Assembly (NCBI RefSeq): GCF_000495795.1
Contig: NZ_AWGD01000011.1
Location: forward strand, 1 to 64,000
DNA: 64,000 nt
Origin: Asticcacaulis sp. AC460
GTDB taxonomy: Bacteria; Pseudomonadota; Alphaproteobacteria; Caulobacterales; Caulobacteraceae
Direction: 5' to 3'
Positions 8,567 through 16,003 of the stretch are shown here, piece after piece. Every line of letters starts with the position of its first letter. Within the stretch, counting starts at the first letter, position 1. The notes under the pieces were generated by a model. The model had not been told where the DNA came from. It saw nothing but the letters and a program-made list of their open reading frames with translations, and searched no databases. Made by a program: the position numbers and the translations under genes.

Positions 8567-9412
8567 TCATGCTGGCGTTACCGATTCCAGCCAGGCATCG
8601 AAGGCCTTACGGCGATGGCGACTCAGCGGCAGGCTCAAGCCCGTGACCAGCTCCACCTTGTCACCGGCCGTTTTGCGGATCGCCTCGCCCGCCACCCAGT
8701 GTGAGCGGTGGATCTGGAACCCACCCGGCAACAGCGCTTGCGCCTGCGCCATCGTCATGTGGATCAGCGCCTCACCCTTGGGCGTATGGACGCGCAGATA
8801 ATGATCCTCTGACGATAACGCCAGGACCGGTTGCGCTCGCAATTCGCGCGGCAACCTGCTGCGGAACTCTGCCGTGCCATCGACCACCGGCGGCGCGTCG
8901 ACCTGGCCGCCGTCGCGGATGCGTTCCCACGACAAGGCCAGACTGACCGCCCGGAAGATCAGGGTCATGATCAGGTTCTGCCACACCAGGCTGACCGGGT
9001 CGATCTGGCCGGCGACCGCCGGGACGAACACCGCCAGGCTGAGATAGACCACCACCGCGCCCGGCACGGCCAGGGCAACATCGACACATAGCGAAGCCCA
9101 TAGCGGCCAATAGCCCTGAAACCAGCGCCGCGCCACGGCGTAGGAGATGACCAGGGAGCCGGTGCCGATCACGCTGACGCACAGGGCGAAGTGCGCCAGA
9201 CGCTCCCCCAGGGTCATGCCGGTATAGCTGCCGAAGGGCCCGATCACCCCCAGAGCCAGACCGATCAGCGGCAGACTGGCCAGAACCTGCCATCGCAGCA
9301 GCGGCGCCGAATGATAGGTCAGAAAGGACGGAACCAGGCGCGACGCTCCATTGGCGAAGGATGGCCGCCAGTGGCGAAAACAAGCGCCCACTGGCGAAAC
9401 ACGGCGAGACAT
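8567..9412 (-). CDS. LytTR-family transcriptional regulator with membrane-spanning N-terminus
   Basis: A 281-aa protein with about four transmembrane helices (residues ~40-160) followed by a LytTR DNA-binding domain (about 180-275). LytTR landmarks are LSSEDHYLRVHTPKGE, the ALLPGGFQIHRSHWV segment and LPLSRHRRK. Membrane-anchored LytTR regulators of this kind are common in Caulobacterales; the signal they sense is unknown. There is no response-regulator receiver domain. The start at 9412 is the most upstream ATG and has only a weak ribosome binding site, so the N-terminus may be shorter. It is divergent from the alpha/beta hydrolase gene at 9460, 47 bp away, a possible target. Confidence 0.82.
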   Translation of the reverse strand: MSRRVSPVGACFRHWRPSFANGASRLVPSFLTYHSAPLLRWQVLASLPLIGLALGVIGPFGSYTGMTLGERLAHFALCVSVIGTGSLVISYAVARRWFQGYWPLWASLCVDVALAVPGAVVVYLSLAVFVPAVAGQIDPVSLVWQNLIMTLIFRAVSLALSWERIRDGGQVDAPPVVDGTAEFRSRLPRELRAQPVLALSSEDHYLRVHTPKGEALIHMTMAQAQALLPGGFQIHRSHWVAGEAIRKTAGDKVELVTGLSLPLSRHRRKAFDAWLESVTPA

Positions 9413-9459
9413 AGAACGCCGCTATCCCCTAGGCAAGGGACCTCACCTCATCTCAGGGA

Positions 9460-10458
9460 ATGCCCGTGCTCAAGACCCTTCTTCGTACCGTCATCATCAC
9501 ACCGCTGGTCCTGGCCGCCGCCATCGGCGGGATCCTGACCTTTACCGGCCCGAAGACGCCACCGCCGATCGAGGCGATTGAAAGCGCCAACGGCCCGTTA
9601 TCGGTCTTCGCCCGGGAACAGCCGGCGCCGCAATACCTGACGGCGCGCGATGGCGAGAAACTGGCCTACCGCTTCTTTCCGGGCAAGCCCGGCGGCGGGG
9701 TCGCGGTCGTGGTCCACGGCTCATCCGGCACGACGGTCGCCATGCAAGGCGTCGCCAAAACCCTGTCGCAGCGCGGCGTCACCGTCTATTCGGTCGACCT
9801 GCGCGGCCATGGCCTGAGCAAGGGCCCGCAAGGCCGTTTCGGCGACATCGTCCATCGCGGCCAGTACGAAGAGGACCTGGCCGATTTAGCCGCCCTGGCG
9901 AAACGCGAACACCCCTCCGAAAAGCGCCTGCTGCTGGGCCATTCCATGGGCGGCGCCATCATCCTGCGCACAGCCAGCCTGCCCGCCTATGCCAGCAATT
10001 TCGACGCCTATCTGGCCCTGTCACCGGTCATCGCGCCGGGATCGGCCCTGGACCAGCCGAACCAGGGCTGGGTGACGGTCAGCGTTCCACGCATCGTGAC
10101 CCTGAGCATCCTGAACGGTTTTGGGGTTTCGGCGCTGGACCACCTGCCGGTCCTGGCCATGGCGGTGCCGCCGGGTGACAACAATATGCGGCCTAAGACC
10201 TACAGCCATGCTTTGCTGGCCTCGGCCAACCTGCCGCGCGACTGGCAGCCGGCCTATGCGGCGATCAAGGCGCCGACGCGGGTGTTGATCGGCGCGAAGG
10301 ACGAACTGTTCAGGGCCGAGATGTATCCGGGCGAACTCGGCAAGGTGAATGCGAACATCCCGGTAACTGTGCTGCCCGCGGTCACGCACATGGGCATCGT
10401 GTATCAACCTGCCGCTCTGGATGCCGTGGCGATGACGGCGGAGGATCTGCTGAAGTAG
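9460..10458 (+). CDS. Membrane-anchored alpha/beta hydrolase (lysophospholipase-like)
   Basis: A 332-aa serine hydrolase of the Hydrolase_4/monoglyceride-lipase type. One hydrophobic segment (about residues 5-28) serves as signal anchor, placing the enzyme in the periplasm or at the inner membrane. Catalytic features are the nucleophile Ser162 in GHSMGG, an acid in IGAKDELF and a His in VTHMG; VDLRGHGLS after the third strand is typical of the group. The substrate may be a lipid ester, which cannot be decided from sequence. It sits between the divergent LytTR regulator and the convergent unknown operon starting 8 bp beyond its stop. Confidence 0.82.
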   Translation: MPVLKTLLRTVIITPLVLAAAIGGILTFTGPKTPPPIEAIESANGPLSVFAREQPAPQYLTARDGEKLAYRFFPGKPGGGVAVVVHGSSGTTVAMQGVAKTLSQRGVTVYSVDLRGHGLSKGPQGRFGDIVHRGQYEEDLADLAALAKREHPSEKRLLLGHSMGGAIILRTASLPAYASNFDAYLALSPVIAPGSALDQPNQGWVTVSVPRIVTLSILNGFGVSALDHLPVLAMAVPPGDNNMRPKTYSHALLASANLPRDWQPAYAAIKAPTRVLIGAKDELFRAEMYPGELGKVNANIPVTVLPAVTHMGIVYQPAALDAVAMTAEDLLK

Positions 10459-10466
10459 CGCTGGCC

Positions 10467-11648
10467 CTACGCCGCCGTCTGGTCGTCGTTATGGATGCAC
10501 GCTGCCAGGCTGGCTTCAAAATCGACCAGGATATCGGCGAATTCGATGCTTTCCAGTGGCCGGGAATTGTTCTCGATCACCTTGGCCATGCGGAAACGCC
10601 AGAACGACACCATGTGGTTCAGCACACCGATCTTCTCGCCCAGGGTCTGGAACAGGTGCGAGCCATGCTGCAGGAAGTTGCGGAACGGTTCCGGATTACG
10701 GTCCTGAGCCAGGGCCGTATAGACGTCGTCATAGGATTCCAAGGTCCGGGCGATTTCGTTCAGCGTCTTGACGATGGTCCGGCACAGGCGCGGCCGCACC
10801 TTGCGCAGATACCCCCGCAGGATATCGTCATGGGTGACGTTGGGCTTGTAATGCGCCAGGCCGGTCAGCAACTCGCGTATCCCGTTCTGCAACTCGTTGT
10901 GGCACCACAGGTAATAGAGAAACCCGCGCCAGCACATGACGCCTTCGTAAAAGGCCTCCGGCGTCATATCCAGCGCCCCGCGCAACGGCAGCAGTTCCTG
11001 GTCCAGCTTGTCCGACAGGATCTTGTTGCCCAGCTTACCGGCCTTCTTGCCGTCGTCGTCGAAGTCATCACCCAGTGCTGCCCGCACCAGGTCCTCGACC
11101 TTTTCGGCCGTATAGGCGGCCATATCCTGCAGGTCGGCGTGGGATATCTGGAAATAGATGCCCGCCGGCTTCACACCGATGCGGCCCAGGTGTTCGCGCA
11201 CCAGGAAAGGGTCCAGCGACGGCAGGCTGTCCAGGATATGCAGGATGCGGACATCGCGGTTCTTGGCCAGGCTGTCGATGCCGAGATAGTTGGACATCAA
11301 TCCGTCGAAACCGATCTGGCGGTAATAGATCGACCGGCCGCCCAGGCGCAGGTCGAACGGATCATACGGCAGGATGATCTTGGTCACGGTGGCGCGGCCG
11401 GTGTTGAACAGCTGGCGTTCGTCGGCGCGCAGGGTGTGTTTCAGGATGATGGCGCGGTTGAGCTGCGAATTCTCGAACATCGGCCGGTCGACCCAGGCCT
11501 GCTCCTCGCGGTGATGGACGAAGACCTTGGCCAGGTTCATTACCCGGCTGGACGAGGCCGTCCGGTTCAGGTGAGCCAGGTTGCGGATTTCCCGCGCCGC
11601 CATGAACTGGCTTTCGCCGGACGTCCCCGACACATGCAGCAAAGCCAT
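10467..11648 (-). CDS. Conserved protein of unknown function, paralogue B of the response-regulator operon
   Basis: A 393-aa soluble, mostly helical protein with no signal peptide or membrane segment. I do not recognise the family. It is a clear paralogue of the gene just upstream: both contain KHTLRA.ER, TKIILP.DP.DL.LGGRSI, PSLDPFLVREHL, WRGFLY, RPRL.R.IV and SFW..RM at matching positions, so the similarity covers the full length. It starts 21 bp after that gene ends and is the third gene of an operon led by a response regulator. A structural or scaffold role in a signalling complex is possible, but nothing in the sequence proves it. Confidence 0.75.
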   Translation of the reverse strand: MALLHVSGTSGESQFMAAREIRNLAHLNRTASSSRVMNLAKVFVHHREEQAWVDRPMFENSQLNRAIILKHTLRADERQLFNTGRATVTKIILPYDPFDLRLGGRSIYYRQIGFDGLMSNYLGIDSLAKNRDVRILHILDSLPSLDPFLVREHLGRIGVKPAGIYFQISHADLQDMAAYTAEKVEDLVRAALGDDFDDDGKKAGKLGNKILSDKLDQELLPLRGALDMTPEAFYEGVMCWRGFLYYLWCHNELQNGIRELLTGLAHYKPNVTHDDILRGYLRKVRPRLCRTIVKTLNEIARTLESYDDVYTALAQDRNPEPFRNFLQHGSHLFQTLGEKIGVLNHMVSFWRFRMAKVIENNSRPLESIEFADILVDFEASLAACIHNDDQTAA

Positions 11649-11669
11649 ACGCGAACTCCGAAGCCGGGT

Positions 11670-12833
11670 TTAGTCGCCGCCGTAACGCGTGACGCAGGTC
11701 AGCGAATCCTCGAAATCCATCAGGATGTCGGCATATTCGCCCGGTGTCAGGCGCTGGTTCATCATCTGCTGACCCATGCGGTAGCTCCAGAACGAACCGA
11801 TGTGCGACAGGATGCCGATATTTTCGCCCAGCTCATAGAACAGGCCGGGCCCATCCAGCAGGAAGCGGCGGAACGGCCCGGGATTCTCACCTTCAACCAG
11901 GGCGTGATAGGCCTGGTCGTAGACATTGAGCGTGCGGCCGACATTGGAAATAGCGTTGACGATGCTGCGCGCCAGGCGCGGGCGGCATTCCTTGAGATAT
12001 TCGCGAAGGTTCTCGTCCGAGGCGCCGATCGGCTGGTAGCTGGCCAGCCCTTCCAGCACCCGGCGCATTTCTTCCTGAAGCTCGAGGTGACGCCATTTGA
12101 AATACAGGAAACCACGCCACGAGAAGATGCCGTCCGAGAACTCTTCGTCCGACATGCGCAGGGTCTTCTTCAGCGGCCACAGCTCCTTGTCGAGCTCGTT
12201 GGCCAGGATCTTGCCGGCCAGCTTGACGGAGGCGCCGCCGACCATGGCGTCGCCGAAAGCGGTGGCCACCAGGCGCTCGATCTCTTCGTTGGCAAAGCCG
12301 ATCATGCGCTGGACATCGAAGGGCGAAATCTTGAGGTAGCAGGCGCCGGGCTTGAAGCCGTTGCGCGACAGATGTTCGCGCACCAGAAAGGGATCCAGCG
12401 ACGGCGAGGCATCCAGCAGGCGCAGCACCTGGACGTCGGTATTGCCGCTGATGTCGTCGGTGTTGAAATAGTTCCGGCAGAAGCTGTCGAAGCCCATCTG
12501 GTTGACGAAGATGGAACGACCGCCCAGCTTCAGGTCCAACGGATCGAAGGGTAGAATGATCTTGGTGGCGGTACGGCGCGAACGGGAGAACTGATCGCGC
12601 TCGTTGGCGCGCAGGGTGTGCTTGACCAGGATCGCCTTGTTCATCTGCGAGTCGCGGAAGAACGGCCTGAGCTGGTACTCTTTTTCCTTCGATGAGCTCA
12701 GATAGATCTGGGACAGGTTCAGGACGCGCGAGGTCGAAGCCGTTTCGCCCAGATTGGCCAGGTTGCGGACGTCGCGATTGGTTGCGTTGGCGATGCCGCC
12801 ATTCTTGGGATCGGCCGGGGCGAAGGCGTTCAT
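11670..12833 (-). CDS. Conserved protein of unknown function, paralogue A of the response-regulator operon
   Basis: A 387-aa soluble protein similar along its whole length to the downstream 393-aa protein, with LGGRSIFVNQMGFDSF, SPSLDPFLVREHL, FSWRGFLYFKW and SFWSYRMGQQM as the best landmarks. No enzymatic, nucleotide-binding or membrane motif is apparent. Its ATG overlaps the stop codon of the response-regulator gene by 4 bp (ATGA), indicating translational coupling and probably a stoichiometric or functional partnership. The two paralogues differ mainly at the N-terminus (before about residue 25) and around residues 195-215. Confidence 0.77.
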   Translation of the reverse strand: MNAFAPADPKNGGIANATNRDVRNLANLGETASTSRVLNLSQIYLSSSKEKEYQLRPFFRDSQMNKAILVKHTLRANERDQFSRSRRTATKIILPFDPLDLKLGGRSIFVNQMGFDSFCRNYFNTDDISGNTDVQVLRLLDASPSLDPFLVREHLSRNGFKPGACYLKISPFDVQRMIGFANEEIERLVATAFGDAMVGGASVKLAGKILANELDKELWPLKKTLRMSDEEFSDGIFSWRGFLYFKWRHLELQEEMRRVLEGLASYQPIGASDENLREYLKECRPRLARSIVNAISNVGRTLNVYDQAYHALVEGENPGPFRRFLLDGPGLFYELGENIGILSHIGSFWSYRMGQQMMNQRLTPGEYADILMDFEDSLTCVTRYGGD

Positions 12834-13723
12834 GCGGCCTTCCTTCTGCGGCGCTGGTCGACCAGGCGTTTAAGATGCGACACGATACTCACTGCCTCTT
12901 CATGCTCACCATAGGGAACATCGTTCAGCCGGATCAGGGCTTCAAGATGTACATCCAGGACTTCGGCTTCTGCCTTCTCTCCGAAATGTCGCACATACTC
13001 GTTTAAAGAGTGTGTAGCCTGTTCGATGAGTTTTAACCGCATACCGTGGGCCTGGGTCTGCATGTCCAGCAACCGGCCGGTCAGTTGATCCAAAACCTTG
13101 GGGTCGATCCGTTCATGCCGCAAAAGGGTCTGGCGCAGCACGTCCGCCTCGGCCGACAGGCGTTCGCGCAGGGTGCCGTCATCGGCCCGGCGCAACAGGC
13201 CAGGGAACAGGCCGGCGCGGCGTTTACGGCGATCGGGGCCGGTAAACTCCGGCGACACGATGAAACGCGTCTTGCGCGTCAGGGAATGGGTCACGGCCTT
13301 CAGCAGCGAGGTGGTCGAGAACGGCTTGACGACGAAATCGTTGATGCCGGCTTTTTGGGCCGTGGTGACGTCGTGCTGGCGCTGGCGCGCCGTCAGCATG
13401 ACGATCGGCACCCGCGGATTAGGAAATTCGGGCTTTTCGCTGTGGGCGGCCTGGCGGATGTCCTTGACCAGGTCCAGGCCCGACTTGCCGGGCAGTTCCC
13501 AGTCCATCAGGATCAGGTCGGGAAGATGGGCGTGAATCTGCTCGACGGCTTCCTCGGCCGACTTGGCATAATGCAGCTTGACGAAGCCGGTGGCGCGCAG
13601 CAGTTCCTGGACCAACCGGCGTGAGGCGTCATTGTCTTCGACAATCAGAATGGCCACCGACTCGCAATCGATTTTCTTCAGCCATCTCTGGGTCTGGGAA
13701 TGCACCGTCGCCATCCGCACCAT
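12830..13723 (-). CDS. Response regulator with receiver domain and helical output region
   Basis: A 297-aa two-component receiver protein. The REC domain spans about residues 23-150: acidic pair in VEDND, phospho-acceptor Asp74 in LILMDWELPG, Thr in VMLTARQ and Lys in FVVKPFS. The remaining half is charged and helical (RRADDGTLRERLSAEADVLR, LNEYVRHFGEKAEAEV) and matches no DNA-binding, GGDEF or EAL output, so signalling is probably through protein contacts. A GGGGGGA ribosome site precedes the ATG at 13723. It is the first gene of the operon with two paralogous unknown proteins. No histidine kinase is adjacent. Confidence 0.87.
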   Translation of the reverse strand: MVRMATVHSQTQRWLKKIDCESVAILIVEDNDASRRLVQELLRATGFVKLHYAKSAEEAVEQIHAHLPDLILMDWELPGKSGLDLVKDIRQAAHSEKPEFPNPRVPIVMLTARQRQHDVTTAQKAGINDFVVKPFSTTSLLKAVTHSLTRKTRFIVSPEFTGPDRRKRRAGLFPGLLRRADDGTLRERLSAEADVLRQTLLRHERIDPKVLDQLTGRLLDMQTQAHGMRLKLIEQATHSLNEYVRHFGEKAEAEVLDVHLEALIRLNDVPYGEHEEAVSIVSHLKRLVDQRRRRKAA

Positions 13724-13870
13724 CTGTTACATCCCCCCAACCGTTACCGCACCGCACACTAGCGGGAAGACCTAAATTATTTGTAATTAAGCCATTGAAT
13801 TCATGGTTAATTTTACCTGAATATCGACTGTGAACCGAACTTTAACGCAGATGACGGATAGTATCGGGCC

Positions 13871-14275
13871 ATGCAACGCCGTCATCTCCTTTTCGCCCTG
13901 TGCGCCACGGCCGCGACCGGCCTGGCCGCCGCCCCCGTCCTTGCCAACGCCCCCAAGAAAAAAGGCGGCGGGCTGGGCTATACCCAGTTCCCGATGATCA
14001 GTGTCTTTACCAAGGGCGCCGGTCACCGCCACGGCTCGATGAGCGTCGAAATCGGCCTGTATTGCGACGACGCCAAGCTGACCGATCAGGTGAAACTGTA
14101 CCGGCCCCGCTTGATGGACGCCTATGTCACCAAGCTGCAGGGCTACGCCGCCAACCTGACCGCGGCTTCGCTGGTCGATACCGACTATATCGCCGTTCAG
14201 CTTCAGGCGACGACCGACAAGATTCTGGGCCGCCCGGGCGCCAGGGTCCTGCTGGGCTCGATCCTGCTGAATTAG
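13871..14275 (+). CDS. Small exported protein, Tat-type leader, distantly FliL-like
   Basis: A 134-aa protein beginning QRRHLLFALCATAATG with a cleavage-like site at VLANA, so it is exported, possibly by Tat. The mature part is about 108 residues, mixed alpha/beta, and ends DKILGRPGARVLLGSILLN, which recalls the C-terminal end of FliL-family proteins (helix then VLFTSF-type strand). This resemblance is weak and is an inference. No membrane anchor remains after cleavage. Nearest neighbours are the divergent response regulator and a downstream phasin gene. Function unknown. Confidence 0.7.
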   Translation: MQRRHLLFALCATAATGLAAAPVLANAPKKKGGGLGYTQFPMISVFTKGAGHRHGSMSVEIGLYCDDAKLTDQVKLYRPRLMDAYVTKLQGYAANLTAASLVDTDYIAVQLQATTDKILGRPGARVLLGSILLN

Positions 14276-14339
14276 GTTTTGCATTGCACCCAGACCGGAA
14301 AGCCGCCATATAGGCAAGGCTAGACGGGAGTTTGCGCAG

Positions 14340-14684
14340 ATGACCTCATCGCCCTTCGAAAACGGTCTCAAGCTGATGGAGGCGCAGCAGCAACTGGCGG
14401 CGCGCAGCCTGATCAACCTCATCGAGATGATCAGCACCACGTCGCATCGCTACGCTTCCGACACCACCTCCTTCACCCAGGAAGCCCTGGACCTGATGCG
14501 CGCCGCCGCCCAGACGCGCGACCCGGCCGCCTTGGCCGAACTGCAGAAGACCTGGGCCGCGACCTGTATGAAATATGGCCAAAACCAGAGCCGCGCCGCC
14601 ATGACCTTTGTCGAGCAGTGCGGCCTGCAAGCGCTGAATACCGCCGCGCGCCACGCGCCCCCGGCCACCGGTAACAAGGACTGA
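14340..14684 (+). CDS. Phasin family protein
   Basis: A 114-aa amphipathic helical protein of the phasin type that coats polyhydroxybutyrate granules. Supporting features are the absence of a signal peptide, near-continuous helix-forming sequence (LMEAQQQLAARSLINLIEMI, ALAELQKTWAATCMKYGQNQ), the small size and few aromatic or cysteine residues. GGGAG lies ahead of the ATG. The 3-hydroxybutyrate dehydrogenase gene begins 4 bp after its stop, so the two form a PHB-related operon. This neighbour is the strongest support for the call. Confidence 0.82.
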   Translation: MTSSPFENGLKLMEAQQQLAARSLINLIEMISTTSHRYASDTTSFTQEALDLMRAAAQTRDPAALAELQKTWAATCMKYGQNQSRAAMTFVEQCGLQALNTAARHAPPATGNKD

Positions 14685-14688
14685 TCTC

Positions 14689-15477
14689 ATGACGGGTTTG
14701 ACGGGCAAGACGGCTCTGGTCACCGGCTCCACCAGCGGCATCGGCCTGGCCATCGCCAAGGGTCTCGCGGCCCAGGGCGTGAAGATCATGCTGAACGGGC
14801 TGGGCGATGCGGGCGAGATCGAGGCCCTGCGTGCCGACATGGCGAAAACCTACGGCGTCGAGGTGCTGTTTGACGGCGCCAACCTGCTGCGCCCGGACGA
14901 GATCGGCGGCCTGATCGGCGCCATCGATGCCAAGCTGGGCGGGGTCGACATCCTGGTCAACAATGCCGGCATCCAGCATGTCTCGCCGATCGAAAGCTTC
15001 CCGCCGGAAAAGTGGGACGCCATCATCGGGCTAAACCTGACGTCGAGCTTTCATACCGTCCGCCTGACCTTCGAAAAGATGAAGACGCGGCGCTGGGGTC
15101 GCATCGTCAACATGGCGTCGGCTCATGCCCTGGTCGCCTCGCCGTTCAAGTCGGCCTATGTCGCCGCCAAGCATGGCCTGCTGGGCTTTACCAAGACGAT
15201 CGCCCTGGAAGGGGCCGAATTCGGCATCACCTGCAACGCCATCTGCCCGGGCTACGTCAAGACGCCGCTGGTCGAGAAGCAGATTCCGGACACAGCGAAA
15301 GCGCGCGGCATGACCGAGGAGCAGGTGATTCGCGACGTGCTTCTGGCGGCGCAACCGACCAAGGAATTCGTCCATGTCGAAGACGTGGCGGCCCTGGCGG
15401 TCTTCCTGTGCTCGGACGCCGGCAAGGCGATCAATGGCGCGCCGATGTCGATCGACGGCGGCTGGGTCGCGGCGTAA
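14689..15477 (+). CDS. bdhA: D-3-hydroxybutyrate dehydrogenase
   Basis: A 262-aa short-chain dehydrogenase that oxidises (R)-3-hydroxybutyrate from PHB breakdown to acetoacetate with NAD+. SDR features are TGSTSGIG at the N-terminus, NNAGIQHVSP, Tyr157 and Lys161 in SAYVAAKHG and NAICPGYVKTPLVEKQI. The long loop IPDTAKARGMTEEQ and the terminal IDGGWVAA are characteristic of the hydroxybutyrate dehydrogenase branch. AAGGA precedes the ATG and overlaps the end of the phasin gene, consistent with co-expression. Confidence 0.92.
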   Translation: MTGLTGKTALVTGSTSGIGLAIAKGLAAQGVKIMLNGLGDAGEIEALRADMAKTYGVEVLFDGANLLRPDEIGGLIGAIDAKLGGVDILVNNAGIQHVSPIESFPPEKWDAIIGLNLTSSFHTVRLTFEKMKTRRWGRIVNMASAHALVASPFKSAYVAAKHGLLGFTKTIALEGAEFGITCNAICPGYVKTPLVEKQIPDTAKARGMTEEQVIRDVLLAAQPTKEFVHVEDVAALAVFLCSDAGKAINGAPMSIDGGWVAA

Positions 15478-15504
15478 AATTTAACGAAAACAGATTCTTA
15501 ACCA

Positions 15505-15571
15505 CCTCTCCCCGTTTACGGGGAGAGGACGAGAGCCGAGTGAAACGAAGGCGATCGGGTGAGGGGCTTTC
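15505..15571. repeat. Half-copy GC repeat (copy 2, CTCTCCCC type)
   Basis: A hairpin CCTCTCCCCG-TTTA-CGGGGAGAGG (15505-15528) is followed by ACGAGAGC and GAAGGCGATCGGGTGAGGGGC. The same hairpin-plus-tail recurs at 42820-42880, in the same orientation. Only one arm is present. Confidence 0.8.
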
Positions 15572-15685
15572 GAACGACACAGCACGCCCCTTACAGGTTT
15601 TTTATTTTTTCTTCGGACTAACCGCAACGCTTCCCTACATCTGCTATGATCATAGTCCCATGCCTCTGGTGAGAAGGACCTCCAC

Positions 15686-15898
15686 ATGATCAAGTTGACC
15701 TATTCCAAAGTGCTGCCGCTGATCGCGGCCGCTGTCTGTCTGACTGTCGCTGCGTGCGAAAAGAAGACCGAGACGACTGAAACCACGACCACGACGACGA
15801 CCAGCGAAATGGCGCCGCCCGCCGATGCCGGCACCGGCATGTCCGACATGGCTATGTCGGAAACCACGACGGTGACCTCGACCTCGGCCGCCCACTAA
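15686..15898 (+). CDS. Small Thr-rich lipoprotein
   Basis: A 70-aa protein with a lipoprotein signal peptide; the lipobox is TVAAC, so the mature protein is about 47 residues attached to the membrane through the Cys. The mature part is low-complexity: a Lys-Lys-Thr-Glu stretch, a run of eight Thr with interspersed residues, then Ala/Met/Asp-rich sequence. No fold or motif is recognisable. A strong ribosome site (GAGAAGGACC) precedes the ATG and a good terminator follows, so this is a real monocistronic gene. Function unknown. Confidence 0.8.
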   Translation: MIKLTYSKVLPLIAAAVCLTVAACEKKTETTETTTTTTTSEMAPPADAGTGMSDMAMSETTTVTSTSAAH

Positions 15899-15936
15899 GC
15901 GACTCGAAGTTTTTGGCGGGGGTCCACCCCCGAAAG

Positions 15937-15971
15937 AAAAAGCCCCGGAACCGCAAGGTCCGGGGCTTTTT
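15937..15971 (+). terminator. Rho-independent terminator
   Basis: A perfect 13-bp stem, AAAAAGCCCCGGA / TCCGGGGCTTTTT, with a 9-nt loop and a T-run. It follows the small lipoprotein gene and is symmetrical enough to serve the convergent atm1 gene too. Confidence 0.85.
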
Positions 15972-16003
15972 GCTGTCAGTCGCCGCTGTAATTCGCCTTG
16001 GGC

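Noticed and set aside
10491-12554. A 687-codon plus-strand frame spanning two genes of the unknown operon
   Set aside because: It crosses the boundary of two real genes that have coupled starts, ribosome sites and conserved paralogous motifs. Interestingly it shows an internal repeat, but that is only the mirror of the paralogy.
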